Made by a program: the position numbers and the translations under genes. The notes beneath the pieces are model-generated. The model was not told the DNA's origin. It was given only the letters and a program-made list of their open reading frames with translations, and did no database searches. From Flavobacterium cerinum (GTDB lineage Bacteria > Bacteroidota > Bacteroidia > Flavobacteriales > Flavobacteriaceae), in the NCBI RefSeq assembly GCF_004028155.1, contig NZ_SBII01000008.1, positions 1 through 64,000 on the forward strand: a stretch of 64,000 nucleotides of DNA, in the 5' to 3' direction. How positions within the stretch are numbered: position 1 is the stretch's first letter; each line of letters starts with the position of its first letter. Positions 34,724 through 44,250 of the stretch are shown in pieces.

Positions 34724-35836
34724 CTAAACCAATTCAGCAAGTTCTGCACCTATCATACTACCTATAGCTACCCCCATACCACCAAGCCGTACACCGCAAT
34801 ACACATGATTGGATAACTGCTGTACAATTGGGTTTTTCTGAGCACCCATTCCCATAATACCGCTCCAGCGATGCGCAACAGTAAAATCGGTAGTAGGCAA
34901 AATTACTTCACGGAGCATTTTTTCCAGTTGGTTTTGTATAATATCCGTTTCACCAAATTCGGTTGTAGTTTCACCTTGAAAATCAAGATTTCTTGCTCCT
35001 CCAAAAAGTATGCGATCATTTATATTACGAAAATAGTAATATCCTCTGTCTACATGAAACGTACCTTTTATATCGAGATTGGGTATCGGTTCTGTAATAA
35101 GAACCTGTGCACGAGCTGGTTTTACAGCCCCTTTTGTCAATCCTCCGGCAAAGCCATTGGTCGCAAACAGCACTTTTTTTGTAGTAAAATTAAAATCACC
35201 AAGACTTACGTCTACACCATCGCTTTTTTCGTTGATGGCAGTAACGGTCTGGCTATTTAAAATAAGAATGTTTTGAGAAACAGCTTCTTTAAGTAAAGCC
35301 TGCATCATGTTTCCGGTATCGATCTGTCCTTCAAACGGATTGAATATTAGATATTCCTGTATGCCTTTAAAATTAAAGCGGTCTACTTCTTTCGCAAAAA
35401 CATCTGCTTTAAAAAGAGGCTTCAGGATTTCATTTACAAAGGGCATACGCCGAAGGCATTCTTCATATCCTTCAGCATCATTGTCAAGAAACAGCTCATA
35501 ACCGCCAAAAGGTCTAAAATCGATTGCGGCATCACCCAGTCGCTTCCTGAGCAGTTGTAATCCGCTCCAGCGTTTTTGGATAAGGGCAATAACTTCTTCT
35601 TCGGTATGATTCTTTAAATCGTCTATGATTTCAGACAGGCTGCCAAAACAGGCAAAACCTGCATTCTTGGTACTCGCTCCCTGAGGCAGCGGCCCTTTTT
35701 CGAGTACAAGTATTTTACTATTGGGAAACCGTTCGCGAAGGCGCAATGCGGCATGAAGCCCTACAATTCCGCTTCCTACTATGGTATAGTCTACAGCAGT
35801 AAACCAGTTTTTAATTTCCCAATAGCTCAGGTTCAT
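34724..35836 (-). CDS. FAD-dependent oxidoreductase (DAO family)
   Basis: 370 residues. The dinucleotide-binding motif DYTIVGSGIVGLHAALRLRE is near residue 16, followed by ILVLEKGPLPQGASTKNAGF. The C-terminal part has HVDRGYYYFRNINDRILFGG and GIMGMGAQKNPIVQ, as in glycine/D-amino-acid oxidase relatives. It likely oxidises an amine or amino acid with FAD in the cytoplasm; the substrate cannot be told. It is the first gene of the unit with the methyltransferase and the membrane protein, and starts 15 bases after the DedA stop, so it may share that transcript too. Confidence 0.9.
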   Translation of the reverse strand: MNLSYWEIKNWFTAVDYTIVGSGIVGLHAALRLRERFPNSKILVLEKGPLPQGASTKNAGFACFGSLSEIIDDLKNHTEEEVIALIQKRWSGLQLLRKRLGDAAIDFRPFGGYELFLDNDAEGYEECLRRMPFVNEILKPLFKADVFAKEVDRFNFKGIQEYLIFNPFEGQIDTGNMMQALLKEAVSQNILILNSQTVTAINEKSDGVDVSLGDFNFTTKKVLFATNGFAGGLTKGAVKPARAQVLITEPIPNLDIKGTFHVDRGYYYFRNINDRILFGGARNLDFQGETTTEFGETDIIQNQLEKMLREVILPTTDFTVAHRWSGIMGMGAQKNPIVQQLSNHVYCGVRLGGMGVAIGSMIGAELAELV

Positions 35837-35851
35837 AACAACAAGTTGTTA

Positions 35852-36571
35852 TTATAGTTCTTCGTCTTCTTTACCAACTTCTTTAGCCTCTTCTTCGGTT
35901 ACCTTTTTACCTTTTATAGCATTAAGAACCAATGGCACAGTAGTAATTACTACGATGATAATGATGATGTATTCAATGTGAGATTTAAGATCGATATCGA
36001 ATTTCGTAAGGAACAGTTCATACAGGTAGTGTCCTGCAAAAATAAGGATGAACGCCCACAGGAAAGAACTCACGATATTAAATAGCATAAATTTTTTCTT
36101 ATCCATTTTTACAACTCCTGCAATGATAGGGGCAAACGTACGGATGATAGGCAGGAAACGTGCAAAAATAATGGCACGGCCTCCATGCTTTTCGAAAAAG
36201 TCATGTGATTGTATAAGGTATTTTTTCTTGAACCAGAAAGAATCTTCTTTAGTGTAAAGGTATGTACCACTTTTAGCACCAAACCAGTAACCGAAAGTAT
36301 TACCCACAATACCTGCAATAGCAACCAGAACAGACAGTAAAAGAACATTTAGAAACTCGCCTTCAATGGTAAATAATGTAGCCATAAGCTCGTTACTATA
36401 AATACCTGCAAGGAATAAAAGGCTGTCGCCCGGAAGGAAGAAACCTGCAAAAAGGCCGGTTTCGGCAAAAACAATAAATAATACTACGTAAATACCTACC
36501 GGTACTCCTCCAATTTGAAGGTTAATGTAAAATTCAGGGTTAATTAACTGCGTCCAGTGAAAACTGTCCAT
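35852..36571 (-). CDS. DedA family membrane protein
   Basis: 239 residues with about five hydrophobic segments. Signature motifs are VFAETGLFAGFFLPGDSLLF near the start and FFEKHGGRAIIFARFLPIIR followed by TFAPIIAGVVKMDKKKF. DedA proteins are inner-membrane transporters or flippases; some members recycle undecaprenyl phosphate or phosphatidylethanolamine and are needed for envelope homeostasis. The C-terminus is acidic (EEAKEVGKEDEEL). It is 28 bases after the symporter gene on the same strand and may share its transcript. Confidence 0.95.
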   Translation of the reverse strand: MDSFHWTQLINPEFYINLQIGGVPVGIYVVLFIVFAETGLFAGFFLPGDSLLFLAGIYSNELMATLFTIEGEFLNVLLLSVLVAIAGIVGNTFGYWFGAKSGTYLYTKEDSFWFKKKYLIQSHDFFEKHGGRAIIFARFLPIIRTFAPIIAGVVKMDKKKFMLFNIVSSFLWAFILIFAGHYLYELFLTKFDIDLKSHIEYIIIIIVVITTVPLVLNAIKGKKVTEEEAKEVGKEDEEL

Positions 36572-36599
36572 ATTCTGTGTGTGTTTTTAATCTAAAAAA

Positions 36600-37862
36600 T
36601 TATACTTCTTTTGCTTCCCATTTATCTACTGCACTCGTAGCAAGAGCGTTACCCAGTACATTTGTCATACTACGCGCCATATCACAAAAATGGTCTATCG
36701 GCAGTATAAGAGCAATACCTTCCGGCGGAATGCCAAACATGGCACATGTTGCCACTACTACAATTAGTGAAGCCCTGGGAACACCGGCAACACCTTTACT
36801 GGTAAGCATAAGCACCAATAACATTAAAATTTGTTTCTCGATTGGCATGTCTATACCATATACCTGTGCTATAAATAAGCTGGCAAAGGTCATGTACATC
36901 ATACTCCCATCAAGGTTAAACGAATACCCTAACGGCAACGTGAACGAAACGATCTTAGGGTCGCACCCAAAGTTCTCTAACTCTTCTGTTAATTTAGGGA
37001 AAACAGCCTCACTACTTGTTGTAGAAAACGCAATAAGCAACGGGCTGGCCAGTCTTCTTAACAAAGTCCACAACCTGTTACCTAATACAAGATATCCAAC
37101 ACTTAAAAGAACCACCCATAAACACAGTATACCCAACGCAAAGGCAGCAAGGTAGTTAGCATACAGCTTCCATATATCAAAACCATAAATGGCAACCGCA
37201 GCGGCTACAGCTCCCAATACTCCTAATGGCGCTACCCACATAACGTAGCCCACCATTTTTAATACCACATGGGCTATAGTATCTAAAACCCTTAATACAG
37301 GCTCAGCACTTTTACCCACAGATGATAATGCAATTCCAAACAATATCGAGAAAATTACAATTTGTAATATCTCATTAGTTGCCATAGCCTCAAAAATACT
37401 TTTAGGCACAACATGCGTAACAAACTGTTCTAAAGAAAACGAATGTGTATTTTGCACCAGGTCATCTGCAGACTTTACATTCTCCATGGTTACTGCTGTG
37501 TTTTTACCCGGCTCAAGCCAGTTTACAAGCAGCATTCCCAGTAATAACGACATTAAAGATGCCGACAAAAACCATGCCATGGCTTTCGCTCCAACTCGGC
37601 CCACCATCTTCATATCGCCCATCTTTGCAATACCAACCACAAGGGTTGTAAATACAAGCGGAGCAATAATCATTTGTACCATTCTAATAAAAATAGTACC
37701 TAACAGCTTAATATTCTTTGCAAAGCCTTCTCCACTCTCTGGGTATTGGTAATGCACAAGGCCACCTAAGGCAACGCCAAGAACAAGACCTGTAACAATG
37801 GCGATAAAGAGTTTATTATTACTTTTCAAAATATTTATTTTTAAGTGGGTGAAAATACTCAT
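36600..37862 (-). CDS. Dicarboxylate/amino acid:cation symporter (DAACS)
   Basis: 420 residues with eight hydrophobic segments plus re-entrant loops. Family motifs include VQMIIAPLVFTTLVVGIAKM, STTSSEAVFPKLTEELE (the serine-rich loop), PLGYSFNLDGSMMYMTFASL and LTSKGVAGVPRASLIVV. It imports glutamate, aspartate or C4-dicarboxylates with H+ or Na+ across the inner membrane; the exact substrate is not clear from sequence. It is the first gene of the minus-strand run at this locus and is divergent from the S9 peptidase at 38040. Confidence 0.95.
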   Translation of the reverse strand: MSIFTHLKINILKSNNKLFIAIVTGLVLGVALGGLVHYQYPESGEGFAKNIKLLGTIFIRMVQMIIAPLVFTTLVVGIAKMGDMKMVGRVGAKAMAWFLSASLMSLLLGMLLVNWLEPGKNTAVTMENVKSADDLVQNTHSFSLEQFVTHVVPKSIFEAMATNEILQIVIFSILFGIALSSVGKSAEPVLRVLDTIAHVVLKMVGYVMWVAPLGVLGAVAAAVAIYGFDIWKLYANYLAAFALGILCLWVVLLSVGYLVLGNRLWTLLRRLASPLLIAFSTTSSEAVFPKLTEELENFGCDPKIVSFTLPLGYSFNLDGSMMYMTFASLFIAQVYGIDMPIEKQILMLLVLMLTSKGVAGVPRASLIVVVATCAMFGIPPEGIALILPIDHFCDMARSMTNVLGNALATSAVDKWEAKEV

Positions 37863-38039
37863 ATTTTTTTAAATACGGGTTTCCTTATTATTTTTAAGCC
37901 ATTCTTTTGCAGTATTTACAAACATTTAACTAAAAAAAATATCAATATCCATCCAAACAACAAATAGCATTCGCAATCACGACTTCAAAACAATCAAAGA
38001 AATTGTTTACTTTTAGCCCCTATTAAATATTGCGTTACA

Positions 38040-39941
38040 ATGAAAAAAATTCTCCTATTAACTTTAAGCATCATGGGATTAACTGCCTCGGCACAACAAC
38101 ACATGACCCCGGAGCTACTCTGGAAACTAGGGCGTGTTAGCGCACTGGGCATTACTAAAGACGGAAAAAACATCGTTTATAAGGTGGCAACACCTAATAT
38201 CGAAGAAAACAAATTAGATTCTAAATTCTACACTCTTCCCGTAAATGGCGGTACTGCCACAGAGGTAAAAGAATATAAAGAGCTGCTTAATGACAAGTCA
38301 TTATCTCCTGATGGCAGACTTTTGCTAACATCAAAAGAAATTAAAGTTAATAAAATAGAAGGAAAAGATTTTTATCCGGAACTTCAAAAATCTAACGTTC
38401 AGATTTACAACGGACTGGATTACCGTCATTGGGACACTTGGAACACAGGCGTTCACAACCACGTAGGCTTTACTCTTGCAGACAACAAAGATAACTTTAC
38501 AGACATTATGGCTGGTGAGCCGTATGATTCTCCGCAAAAACCTTTTGGCGGTGAAGAAGATTACATCTGGTCTCCGGATGGTAAAAGCATCATATATGTA
38601 TCTAAGAAAAAAGCAGGCACAGCATATGCTACCAGCACTAATACAGATCTATATGAGTATAACTTAGCTACCAAAGCTACTACAAACCTAACACCTAAAA
38701 ACTTAGGTTATGATACACAACCTGTTTATTCGCCGAATGGCGACCTAACCTGGCTGCAAATGAAACACGATGGCTATGAGGCTGACAAAAACGACATTAT
38801 TGTTCGTTTTAAAGGCACAGACATAAATCTTACTGCCGGATGGGATGGTACTGTAGACAGCTTTACATGGAGTAAAGATGGCAAAAAAGTATATTTCCTT
38901 GCTGCTACAGATGGTACAAAACAATTGTTTGAAGTAAACTTCCCTGGACTTACAAGGATTGCAATTACTGTAAAACAACTTACTGACGGCATATTTGACG
39001 TTAACGACATTATCGGGTTTAACGGAGACAAAATAATCGTGGGTCGTACAGATATGAACCACGCAACCGAAATTTACAGTTATGATTTAAGCAAGAAAAA
39101 ATGGTCACAGATCACTAAAGTGAACGATGCGGCATACGCAGGAATTGCATTGAGCAAAACCGAGAAACGTTATGTTACTACTACCGATGGCAAAAAAATG
39201 CTGGTATGGGTAATACTGCCTCCAAACTTTAATCCTAAAAAGAAATACCCTGCATTACTATACTGCCAGGGCGGACCACAATCTGCATTGTCTCAGTTTT
39301 ATTCTTTTAGATGGAACTTCCAGGTTATGGCCGCACAAGACTATATTATTGTTGCCCCAAACAGACGCGGCATGCCGGGTCATGGTGTAAAATGGAATGA
39401 AGACATCAGTAAAGATTGGGGTGGCCAGGTAATGAACGACTACCTTTCTGCAATAGATGATGTTGCTAAAGAAAGCTATGTAGACAAGACAAGGCTTGGT
39501 GCAGTGGGTGCAAGTTATGGTGGCTACTCTGTATTTTACCTTGCCGGTATACACAACAACCGTTTTAAAACATTTATATCACACTGTGGTGTATTCAACC
39601 TTGAGAGTATGTATGGCACTACCGAAGAAGTTTTCTTTACCAACTGGGACAGTGGTGGACCTTACTGGGAAAAGGACAATGCTGCAGCTCAAAAAACCTA
39701 CACAGAGTTTAACCCTATAAGCAAAGTGGGCAATTGGAATACACCTATCATGGTTATCCAGGGCGGTATTGATTTCCGTGTACCAATAGGGCAAGGGCAG
39801 GAAGCTTTCCAGGCAGCACAACTTAGAGGCATCAATAGCCGATTTATGTATTTCCCGGAAGAGAACCACTGGGTAATAAAACCACAAAATGCATTAGTTT
39901 GGCAGCGCGAATTCTTTAAGTGGCTAAAGGAAACTTTATAG
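38040..39941 (+). CDS. Secreted S9 family peptidase (S9C-like dipeptidyl/acylaminoacyl peptidase)
   Basis: 633 residues with a signal peptide (MKKILLLTLSIMGLTASAQQ). A beta-propeller N-terminal half contains WSPDGKSIIYVSKK and related repeats. The hydrolase domain has GAVGASYGGYSVFYLAGI (nucleophile), MVIQGGIDFRVPIGQGQEAF (Asp) and FPEENHWVIKPQN (His). It releases short peptides in the periplasm or outside. It is transcribed on its own and is followed by another secreted peptidase gene 73 bases away, suggesting a peptide-utilisation cluster. Confidence 0.93.
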   Translation: MKKILLLTLSIMGLTASAQQHMTPELLWKLGRVSALGITKDGKNIVYKVATPNIEENKLDSKFYTLPVNGGTATEVKEYKELLNDKSLSPDGRLLLTSKEIKVNKIEGKDFYPELQKSNVQIYNGLDYRHWDTWNTGVHNHVGFTLADNKDNFTDIMAGEPYDSPQKPFGGEEDYIWSPDGKSIIYVSKKKAGTAYATSTNTDLYEYNLATKATTNLTPKNLGYDTQPVYSPNGDLTWLQMKHDGYEADKNDIIVRFKGTDINLTAGWDGTVDSFTWSKDGKKVYFLAATDGTKQLFEVNFPGLTRIAITVKQLTDGIFDVNDIIGFNGDKIIVGRTDMNHATEIYSYDLSKKKWSQITKVNDAAYAGIALSKTEKRYVTTTDGKKMLVWVILPPNFNPKKKYPALLYCQGGPQSALSQFYSFRWNFQVMAAQDYIIVAPNRRGMPGHGVKWNEDISKDWGGQVMNDYLSAIDDVAKESYVDKTRLGAVGASYGGYSVFYLAGIHNNRFKTFISHCGVFNLESMYGTTEEVFFTNWDSGGPYWEKDNAAAQKTYTEFNPISKVGNWNTPIMVIQGGIDFRVPIGQGQEAFQAAQLRGINSRFMYFPEENHWVIKPQNALVWQREFFKWLKETL

Positions 39942-40014
39942 AATGTTCACAAAAAGATAACCTTACATAAATTTTCTGTATTTTAGCGCTCAATATTTTA
40001 AATCACATATTACA

Positions 40015-41217
40015 ATGTATAATTTTTCAGTTAAACCGTTCATAGCTGCTTCGTTGCTATTTGCGGGAATGCAAACGGGATTTGCTCAGGATTACCTGGT
40101 CAATTCACTTAAAAATAATCAAAGTGCTAACAGCACGACAGCTTTTCAATTTACCGATGTTATCAATATAGAAAATACGCCGGTAAAAAACCAAGGGTCA
40201 TCCGGTACTTGCTGGAGCTATTCTGCTAACTCATTCCTTGAGTCAGAAATGATCCGTATGGGCAAACAACCTGTTGAAATATCTCAAATTTACACCGCTC
40301 GTAATGCTTACATAGAAAAAGGAAAAAACTATGTACGTATGCATGGTGCCATCACTTTAGGTGATGGTGGTGCTTTACACGATGTTATCAATATGTACCG
40401 CAAGTATGGTGCACTTCCACAAAACGTTTACACCGGTCTTAACTACGGTACAACAAGCAATAAATTTGCCGAAATGGCTGCTATGGGTGAAGGCGTTTTA
40501 CAGGCAGCTGTAAAAAATCCTAACGGGGAGCTTTCTCCAAACTGGATTAAAGCTTACACATCTGTAATCGACTCTTATTTAGGAGACGTTCCTCAGTCTT
40601 TCGAATACAAAGGAAAAAAATACACTCCGCAAACATTTGCTAAAGATGTTGTAGGTATTAATCCTGATGATTATGTAGAGATCTCTTCATTAAAAGAATA
40701 CCCTTACTACTCTAAGTTTGTACTAATGGTGCCGGACAACTGGTCTCTTGACTTAGTTTACAACGTAAAACTTAACGAACTTACAGACATTATAGACAAT
40801 GCTCTTAAAAAAGGGTACACTGTAGGATGGGCTGGAGACGTTAGCGAAAAAGGCTTTAGCTGGAAAAATGGCGTAGCTTACATTCCTGCAAAAAACATTG
40901 CAGACATGACTCCTGAAGAAAAAGAAGGCCTTTTCCTTGGGCCAAAAGAAGAGCTTGAAATCACTGAAGACATCCGCCAGAAAGCGTTTGACAACTACCA
41001 GACTACAGATGATCACGGTATGCACATTGTAGGTCTTTCTAAAGATCAAAACGGTAAAGAATACTATATTATCAAAAACTCTTGGGGTGCATCAAACGAC
41101 TACAAAGGTTATATGTACATGACTAAGAACTTTGTAAAATACAAATCTACAGCGATACTGCTTCACAAAGGTGGGATACCGGCTCCAATCGCTAAAAAAT
41201 TAGATATCAAACAATAA
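40015..41217 (+). CDS. Secreted C1 family cysteine peptidase (PepC/bleomycin hydrolase-like)
   Basis: 400 residues with a signal peptide (cleavage near GFAQ). The catalytic Cys lies in VKNQGSSGTCWSYSANSFLE, the His in DDHGMHIVGLSKD and the Asn in YYIIKNSWGASN, which is the papain-type triad and gives the PepC layout with a late His/Asn block. The C-terminal end follows directly after LLHKGGIP. Classic PepC is cytosolic; the signal peptide makes this a periplasmic or exported form, which is usual in Bacteroidota. It is followed by a terminator. Confidence 0.93.
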   Translation: MYNFSVKPFIAASLLFAGMQTGFAQDYLVNSLKNNQSANSTTAFQFTDVINIENTPVKNQGSSGTCWSYSANSFLESEMIRMGKQPVEISQIYTARNAYIEKGKNYVRMHGAITLGDGGALHDVINMYRKYGALPQNVYTGLNYGTTSNKFAEMAAMGEGVLQAAVKNPNGELSPNWIKAYTSVIDSYLGDVPQSFEYKGKKYTPQTFAKDVVGINPDDYVEISSLKEYPYYSKFVLMVPDNWSLDLVYNVKLNELTDIIDNALKKGYTVGWAGDVSEKGFSWKNGVAYIPAKNIADMTPEEKEGLFLGPKEELEITEDIRQKAFDNYQTTDDHGMHIVGLSKDQNGKEYYIIKNSWGASNDYKGYMYMTKNFVKYKSTAILLHKGGIPAPIAKKLDIKQ

Positions 41218-41243
41218 TTGCTTTTACATCTTACTAAATTAAG

Positions 41244-41274
41244 ATCCCGGAGGTAACACTTCGGGATTTTTTTA
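41244..41274 (+). terminator. Terminator after the C1 peptidase gene
   Basis: ATCCCG (41244-41249), a 12-base loop and CGGGAT (41262-41267), then a T-run. The stem is short and the loop long. Confidence 0.65.
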
Positions 41275-41290
41275 ATCTTAAAAACGAGAC

Positions 41291-41878
41291 ATGTTTATCA
41301 AAAAACTTTACACTGCATTAGTCTTCCTTATGGCTTTTGGATGTATGAATGCTCAGGAAACAACGGCATCGGTTGAAAAATCATTGTTTAATATACAAAC
41401 AGGTGTTGGCATATGGGCAAGCCATGAAGGCCGATTAGCAAACCAATGGGCGTTACGCACAGAAGTAGGCCTGGATATGTGGTCGTATGAGATCCACAGA
41501 TACAATTCGCTAGCAGAACGTGAAACGGGTATCTTTTTTGCACCATCTATAAGTGTAGAGCCACGCTGGTATTATAATCTACAAAAACGTGCCGACAATG
41601 GAAGACATACATCGAATAACAGCGCTAACTTTTTAACAGTTGCCGTAAAATATAGCCCGGACTGGTTTAAAACCAGTGGCCCTGACGATATATCATTACC
41701 TAATCAAATAAGCTTTGTTCCTAAATGGGGTATTCGCCGTGCTATTGCAAAAAGCAGCTTTAACTATGAACTTGGTGCTGGCTTAGGGCCTATATGGTAT
41801 CTATCAGGTAAAAATGGACTAAATGATTCAGCAGACATAATGTTCGACATACACCTTCGTATAGGCTATACTTTCTAA
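41291..41878 (+). CDS. Hypothetical outer-membrane beta-barrel protein
   Basis: 195 residues with a signal peptide (MFIKKLYTALVFLMAFGCMN, cleavage after AQ). Alternating polar/hydrophobic strands such as SISVEPRWYYNLQKRADN, FLTVAVKYSPDWF and SFNYELGAGLGPIWYLSG end in HLRIGYTF with a terminal Phe, the outer-membrane-barrel signature. No named family is recognised. It sits between two terminators that both have CCCG/CGGG stems, so it is probably a single-gene unit. Confidence 0.78.
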   Translation: MFIKKLYTALVFLMAFGCMNAQETTASVEKSLFNIQTGVGIWASHEGRLANQWALRTEVGLDMWSYEIHRYNSLAERETGIFFAPSISVEPRWYYNLQKRADNGRHTSNNSANFLTVAVKYSPDWFKTSGPDDISLPNQISFVPKWGIRRAIAKSSFNYELGAGLGPIWYLSGKNGLNDSADIMFDIHLRIGYTF

Positions 41879-41899
41879 GCAATCGTTTATAAATAATTT

Positions 41900-41931
41900 A
41901 ATCCCGAAGCATTTACTTCGGGATTTTTTAT
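41900..41931 (+). terminator. Terminator after the beta-barrel gene
   Basis: AATCCCGAAG (41900-41909), loop CATTTA, CTTCGGGATT (41916-41925), then TTTTTA. A 10-base perfect stem. Confidence 0.9.
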
Positions 41932-42066
41932 ACACTTATTTATACTCTTTCCAAGGAAACCCTTACTAAATACTTAGTATATTTGTTAGAATAGGTCTTT
42001 CCTTTTTACGAATAAAACAAAACTAACCGCTTTCAATTATTGAAAGCATAATACAATTTGCCTGGT

Positions 42067-43650
42067 ATGAGAAAAGTATTTGTCATTTTCAGCATTACAT
42101 CTTTAGCCATTATTGCGCTTCTTACTTACATTAACTGGAAATCCATCTTTTTGCTTTTAATTTTCGTTCCGTTAATCGTAATGGGTTTTTATGATATGTT
42201 TCAGTCCAAAAAAACCATTCGCCGAAATTTCCCATTATTAGGCCGGTTACGTTATCTACTCGAATCAATTGGCCCTGAGATACGCCAGTATTTCATTGAA
42301 ACCGATTTAGCCGGAAAACCTTTTAACCGCCTGCAAAGAAGCTTGGTATACCAACGCAGTAAAAAAGAAACTGACACCACTCCATTTGGCACACAGCTTA
42401 ATGTATATGAACCAGGTTACAAGTGGATAAACCACAGCATAAGAGCACTTCCTCTAACGGATATCGATTTTAATCCTAAAATAAAAATAGGCTCACAGCA
42501 ATGTGAACGCCCATATAATGCCAGTCTTTTTAATATTAGCGCCATGAGCTACGGCTCACTAAGTAAAAATGCCATTATTGCTTTAAACTCAGGAGCAAAA
42601 CAAGGTGGTTTTTACCATAACACCGGCGAAGGCGGATTATCTCCCTATCACCTGCAGGAAGGCGGCGACGTAGTTTGGAATATTGGAACCGGATACTTTA
42701 GCTGCCGCGACAACAACGGGCATTTTCTATATGATGAATACGTAAAAAGAGCCATATTAGACAACGTGAAAATGATAGAAATAAAGTTTTCGCAGGGAGC
42801 AAAACCTGGTCATGGTGGTATTTTACCAAAAGAAAAAGTAACCGATGAAATTGCTGCTATCCGTTTGGTAGAGAGAGGTAAAGATATCATCTCCCCATCT
42901 TATCACTCTGCTTTTACAACACCATTAGAATTAATGGAATTTGTAAGAACACTTCGAAAAGGATCTGGCGGAAAACCAATTGGTATAAAAATATGTATTG
43001 GCAATAAATCAGAATTCCTGTCCATTTGTAAAGCAATGGTACAAACCCAAACCTATCTCGATTTTATTACCGTAGATGGAGGTGAGGGAGGTACAGGAGC
43101 AGCACCACTGGAATATTCAGATCACGTAGGTATGCCGCTTCGTGATGCACTGGCTTTTGTACACGACTCACTGGTAGGTTTTGGTATACGCGAAGAAATA
43201 AAAATTATTTGCAGCGGAAAGATCGTAACCGGTTTTGATATTATAAAGACACTTGCCATTGGTGCCGATTTGTGCAACTCTGCCAGAGGAATGATGTTTG
43301 CCTTAGGTTGCATACAGGCGCTGGAATGCCATACTAACACCTGCCCTACCGGTGTTGCCACTCAAAATCCAAAATTGGTTAAAGGACTCGTACCCGAAGA
43401 AAAAAGCGTCCGTGTATTCCGCTTCCAGCATGAAACCGTAAAAAGTGCCATGGAACTTATGGCATCGGCAGGAATAAAACACCCTGATGAAGTAGACAGA
43501 TCTATAGTAAGTATGCGCCTTGACAGCACACGAATCCAGACCTTTATGGAAACCTATCCTGAACTCACAAAAGGATGTTTGCTGAATGAAGATACAGTCC
43601 CTGAAAGACTCTCTTATTTCTGGAAAAAAGCAGCAGCAGAAAAATTCTAA
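42067..43650 (+). CDS. FMN-binding glutamate synthase family protein
   Basis: 527 residues from the ATG at 42067 (MRKVFVIFSITSLAI); a TTG three codons earlier is less likely. Two N-terminal hydrophobic segments are followed by the GltS-like central domain: FNISAMSYGSLSKNAIIALN, HNTGEGGLSPYHLQEGGDVV, IEIKFSQGAKPGHGGILP, DFITVDGGEGGTGAAPLE and the Cys cluster LCNSARGMMFALGC ... CHTNTCPTGVATQ, which fits a 3Fe-4S or similar centre. Classic glutamate synthase makes glutamate from glutamine and oxoglutarate; this single-subunit membrane form lacks the amidotransferase domain, and its real reaction is unknown. A TATATTTG box at 41978-41985 may be the promoter. Confidence 0.9.
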   Translation: MRKVFVIFSITSLAIIALLTYINWKSIFLLLIFVPLIVMGFYDMFQSKKTIRRNFPLLGRLRYLLESIGPEIRQYFIETDLAGKPFNRLQRSLVYQRSKKETDTTPFGTQLNVYEPGYKWINHSIRALPLTDIDFNPKIKIGSQQCERPYNASLFNISAMSYGSLSKNAIIALNSGAKQGGFYHNTGEGGLSPYHLQEGGDVVWNIGTGYFSCRDNNGHFLYDEYVKRAILDNVKMIEIKFSQGAKPGHGGILPKEKVTDEIAAIRLVERGKDIISPSYHSAFTTPLELMEFVRTLRKGSGGKPIGIKICIGNKSEFLSICKAMVQTQTYLDFITVDGGEGGTGAAPLEYSDHVGMPLRDALAFVHDSLVGFGIREEIKIICSGKIVTGFDIIKTLAIGADLCNSARGMMFALGCIQALECHTNTCPTGVATQNPKLVKGLVPEEKSVRVFRFQHETVKSAMELMASAGIKHPDEVDRSIVSMRLDSTRIQTFMETYPELTKGCLLNEDTVPERLSYFWKKAAAEKF

Positions 43651-43670
43651 AAACGAATAATCAATACACA

Positions 43671-43699
43671 AAAAAGCCTCACAATGTGAGGCTTTTTTT
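43671..43699. terminator. Bidirectional terminator
   Basis: AAAAAGCCTCAC (43671-43682), loop AAT, GTGAGGCTTTTT (43686-43697), with A-run before and T-run after. It serves the GltS-like gene on the plus strand and the convergent 134-residue gene on the minus strand. Confidence 0.88.
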
Positions 43700-43714
43700 T
43701 AACTAACAAAAATT

Positions 43715-44119
43715 TTATCTGCCACATTTTTTCATAGCTATCGCTACAAATTTCTCGGCATCTTTTTTCTTATTCTTAGATACAGCAATTTTCTTTTTAG
43801 AACCATCATTCATTAACAGCATAATATGATGGCTTTTCTCTACCATGACTAAGGAAAGTATAGTAAAAACAATACTTATTCCAAAAACTACCGAGTATAT
43901 CCAACCATGAAAATTTCTTTCATGATATACCATCAAAAAAAAGGATACAGATATGAACACCCATAACACCGAATCTAAATTGAATCGTGCAACCAGCTTT
44001 AATTTTGATATTGAATCTAAAGCAACATGATTTTCACGTAACGGAGAAGCTAAAATGACTTTATCATCAAACACTTTTCCGTAACAATTATTAAATACCG
44101 GCATTATATCCATTTCCAT
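43715..44119 (-). CDS. Hypothetical membrane protein with two helices
   Basis: 134 residues. The N-terminal ~50 residues are a soluble beta-like part (VFNNCYGKVFDDKVILASPL). Two membrane helices follow (SVLWVFISVSFFLMVYH and IYSVVFGISIVFTILSLVMV), and the C-terminal part is basic (DGSKKKIAVSKNKKKDAEKF). The plan resembles small PH-like or DUF-type membrane proteins of Flavobacteriia, but I do not recognise it firmly. The start could also be the second ATG two codons later. Confidence 0.65.
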   Translation of the reverse strand: MEMDIMPVFNNCYGKVFDDKVILASPLRENHVALDSISKLKLVARFNLDSVLWVFISVSFFLMVYHERNFHGWIYSVVFGISIVFTILSLVMVEKSHHIMLLMNDGSKKKIAVSKNKKKDAEKFVAIAMKKCGR

Positions 44120-44250
44120 AGCGCAGTAATTTTTTTTAAATCCTTTTTAATAATCTATAAACAGTTATTAAAAGGAAAACCCTAAGTGGCTTAGCTAAAA
44201 AATGTTTGACCTATCAACTACACAGAACATACACACTAATAATGAAGCTA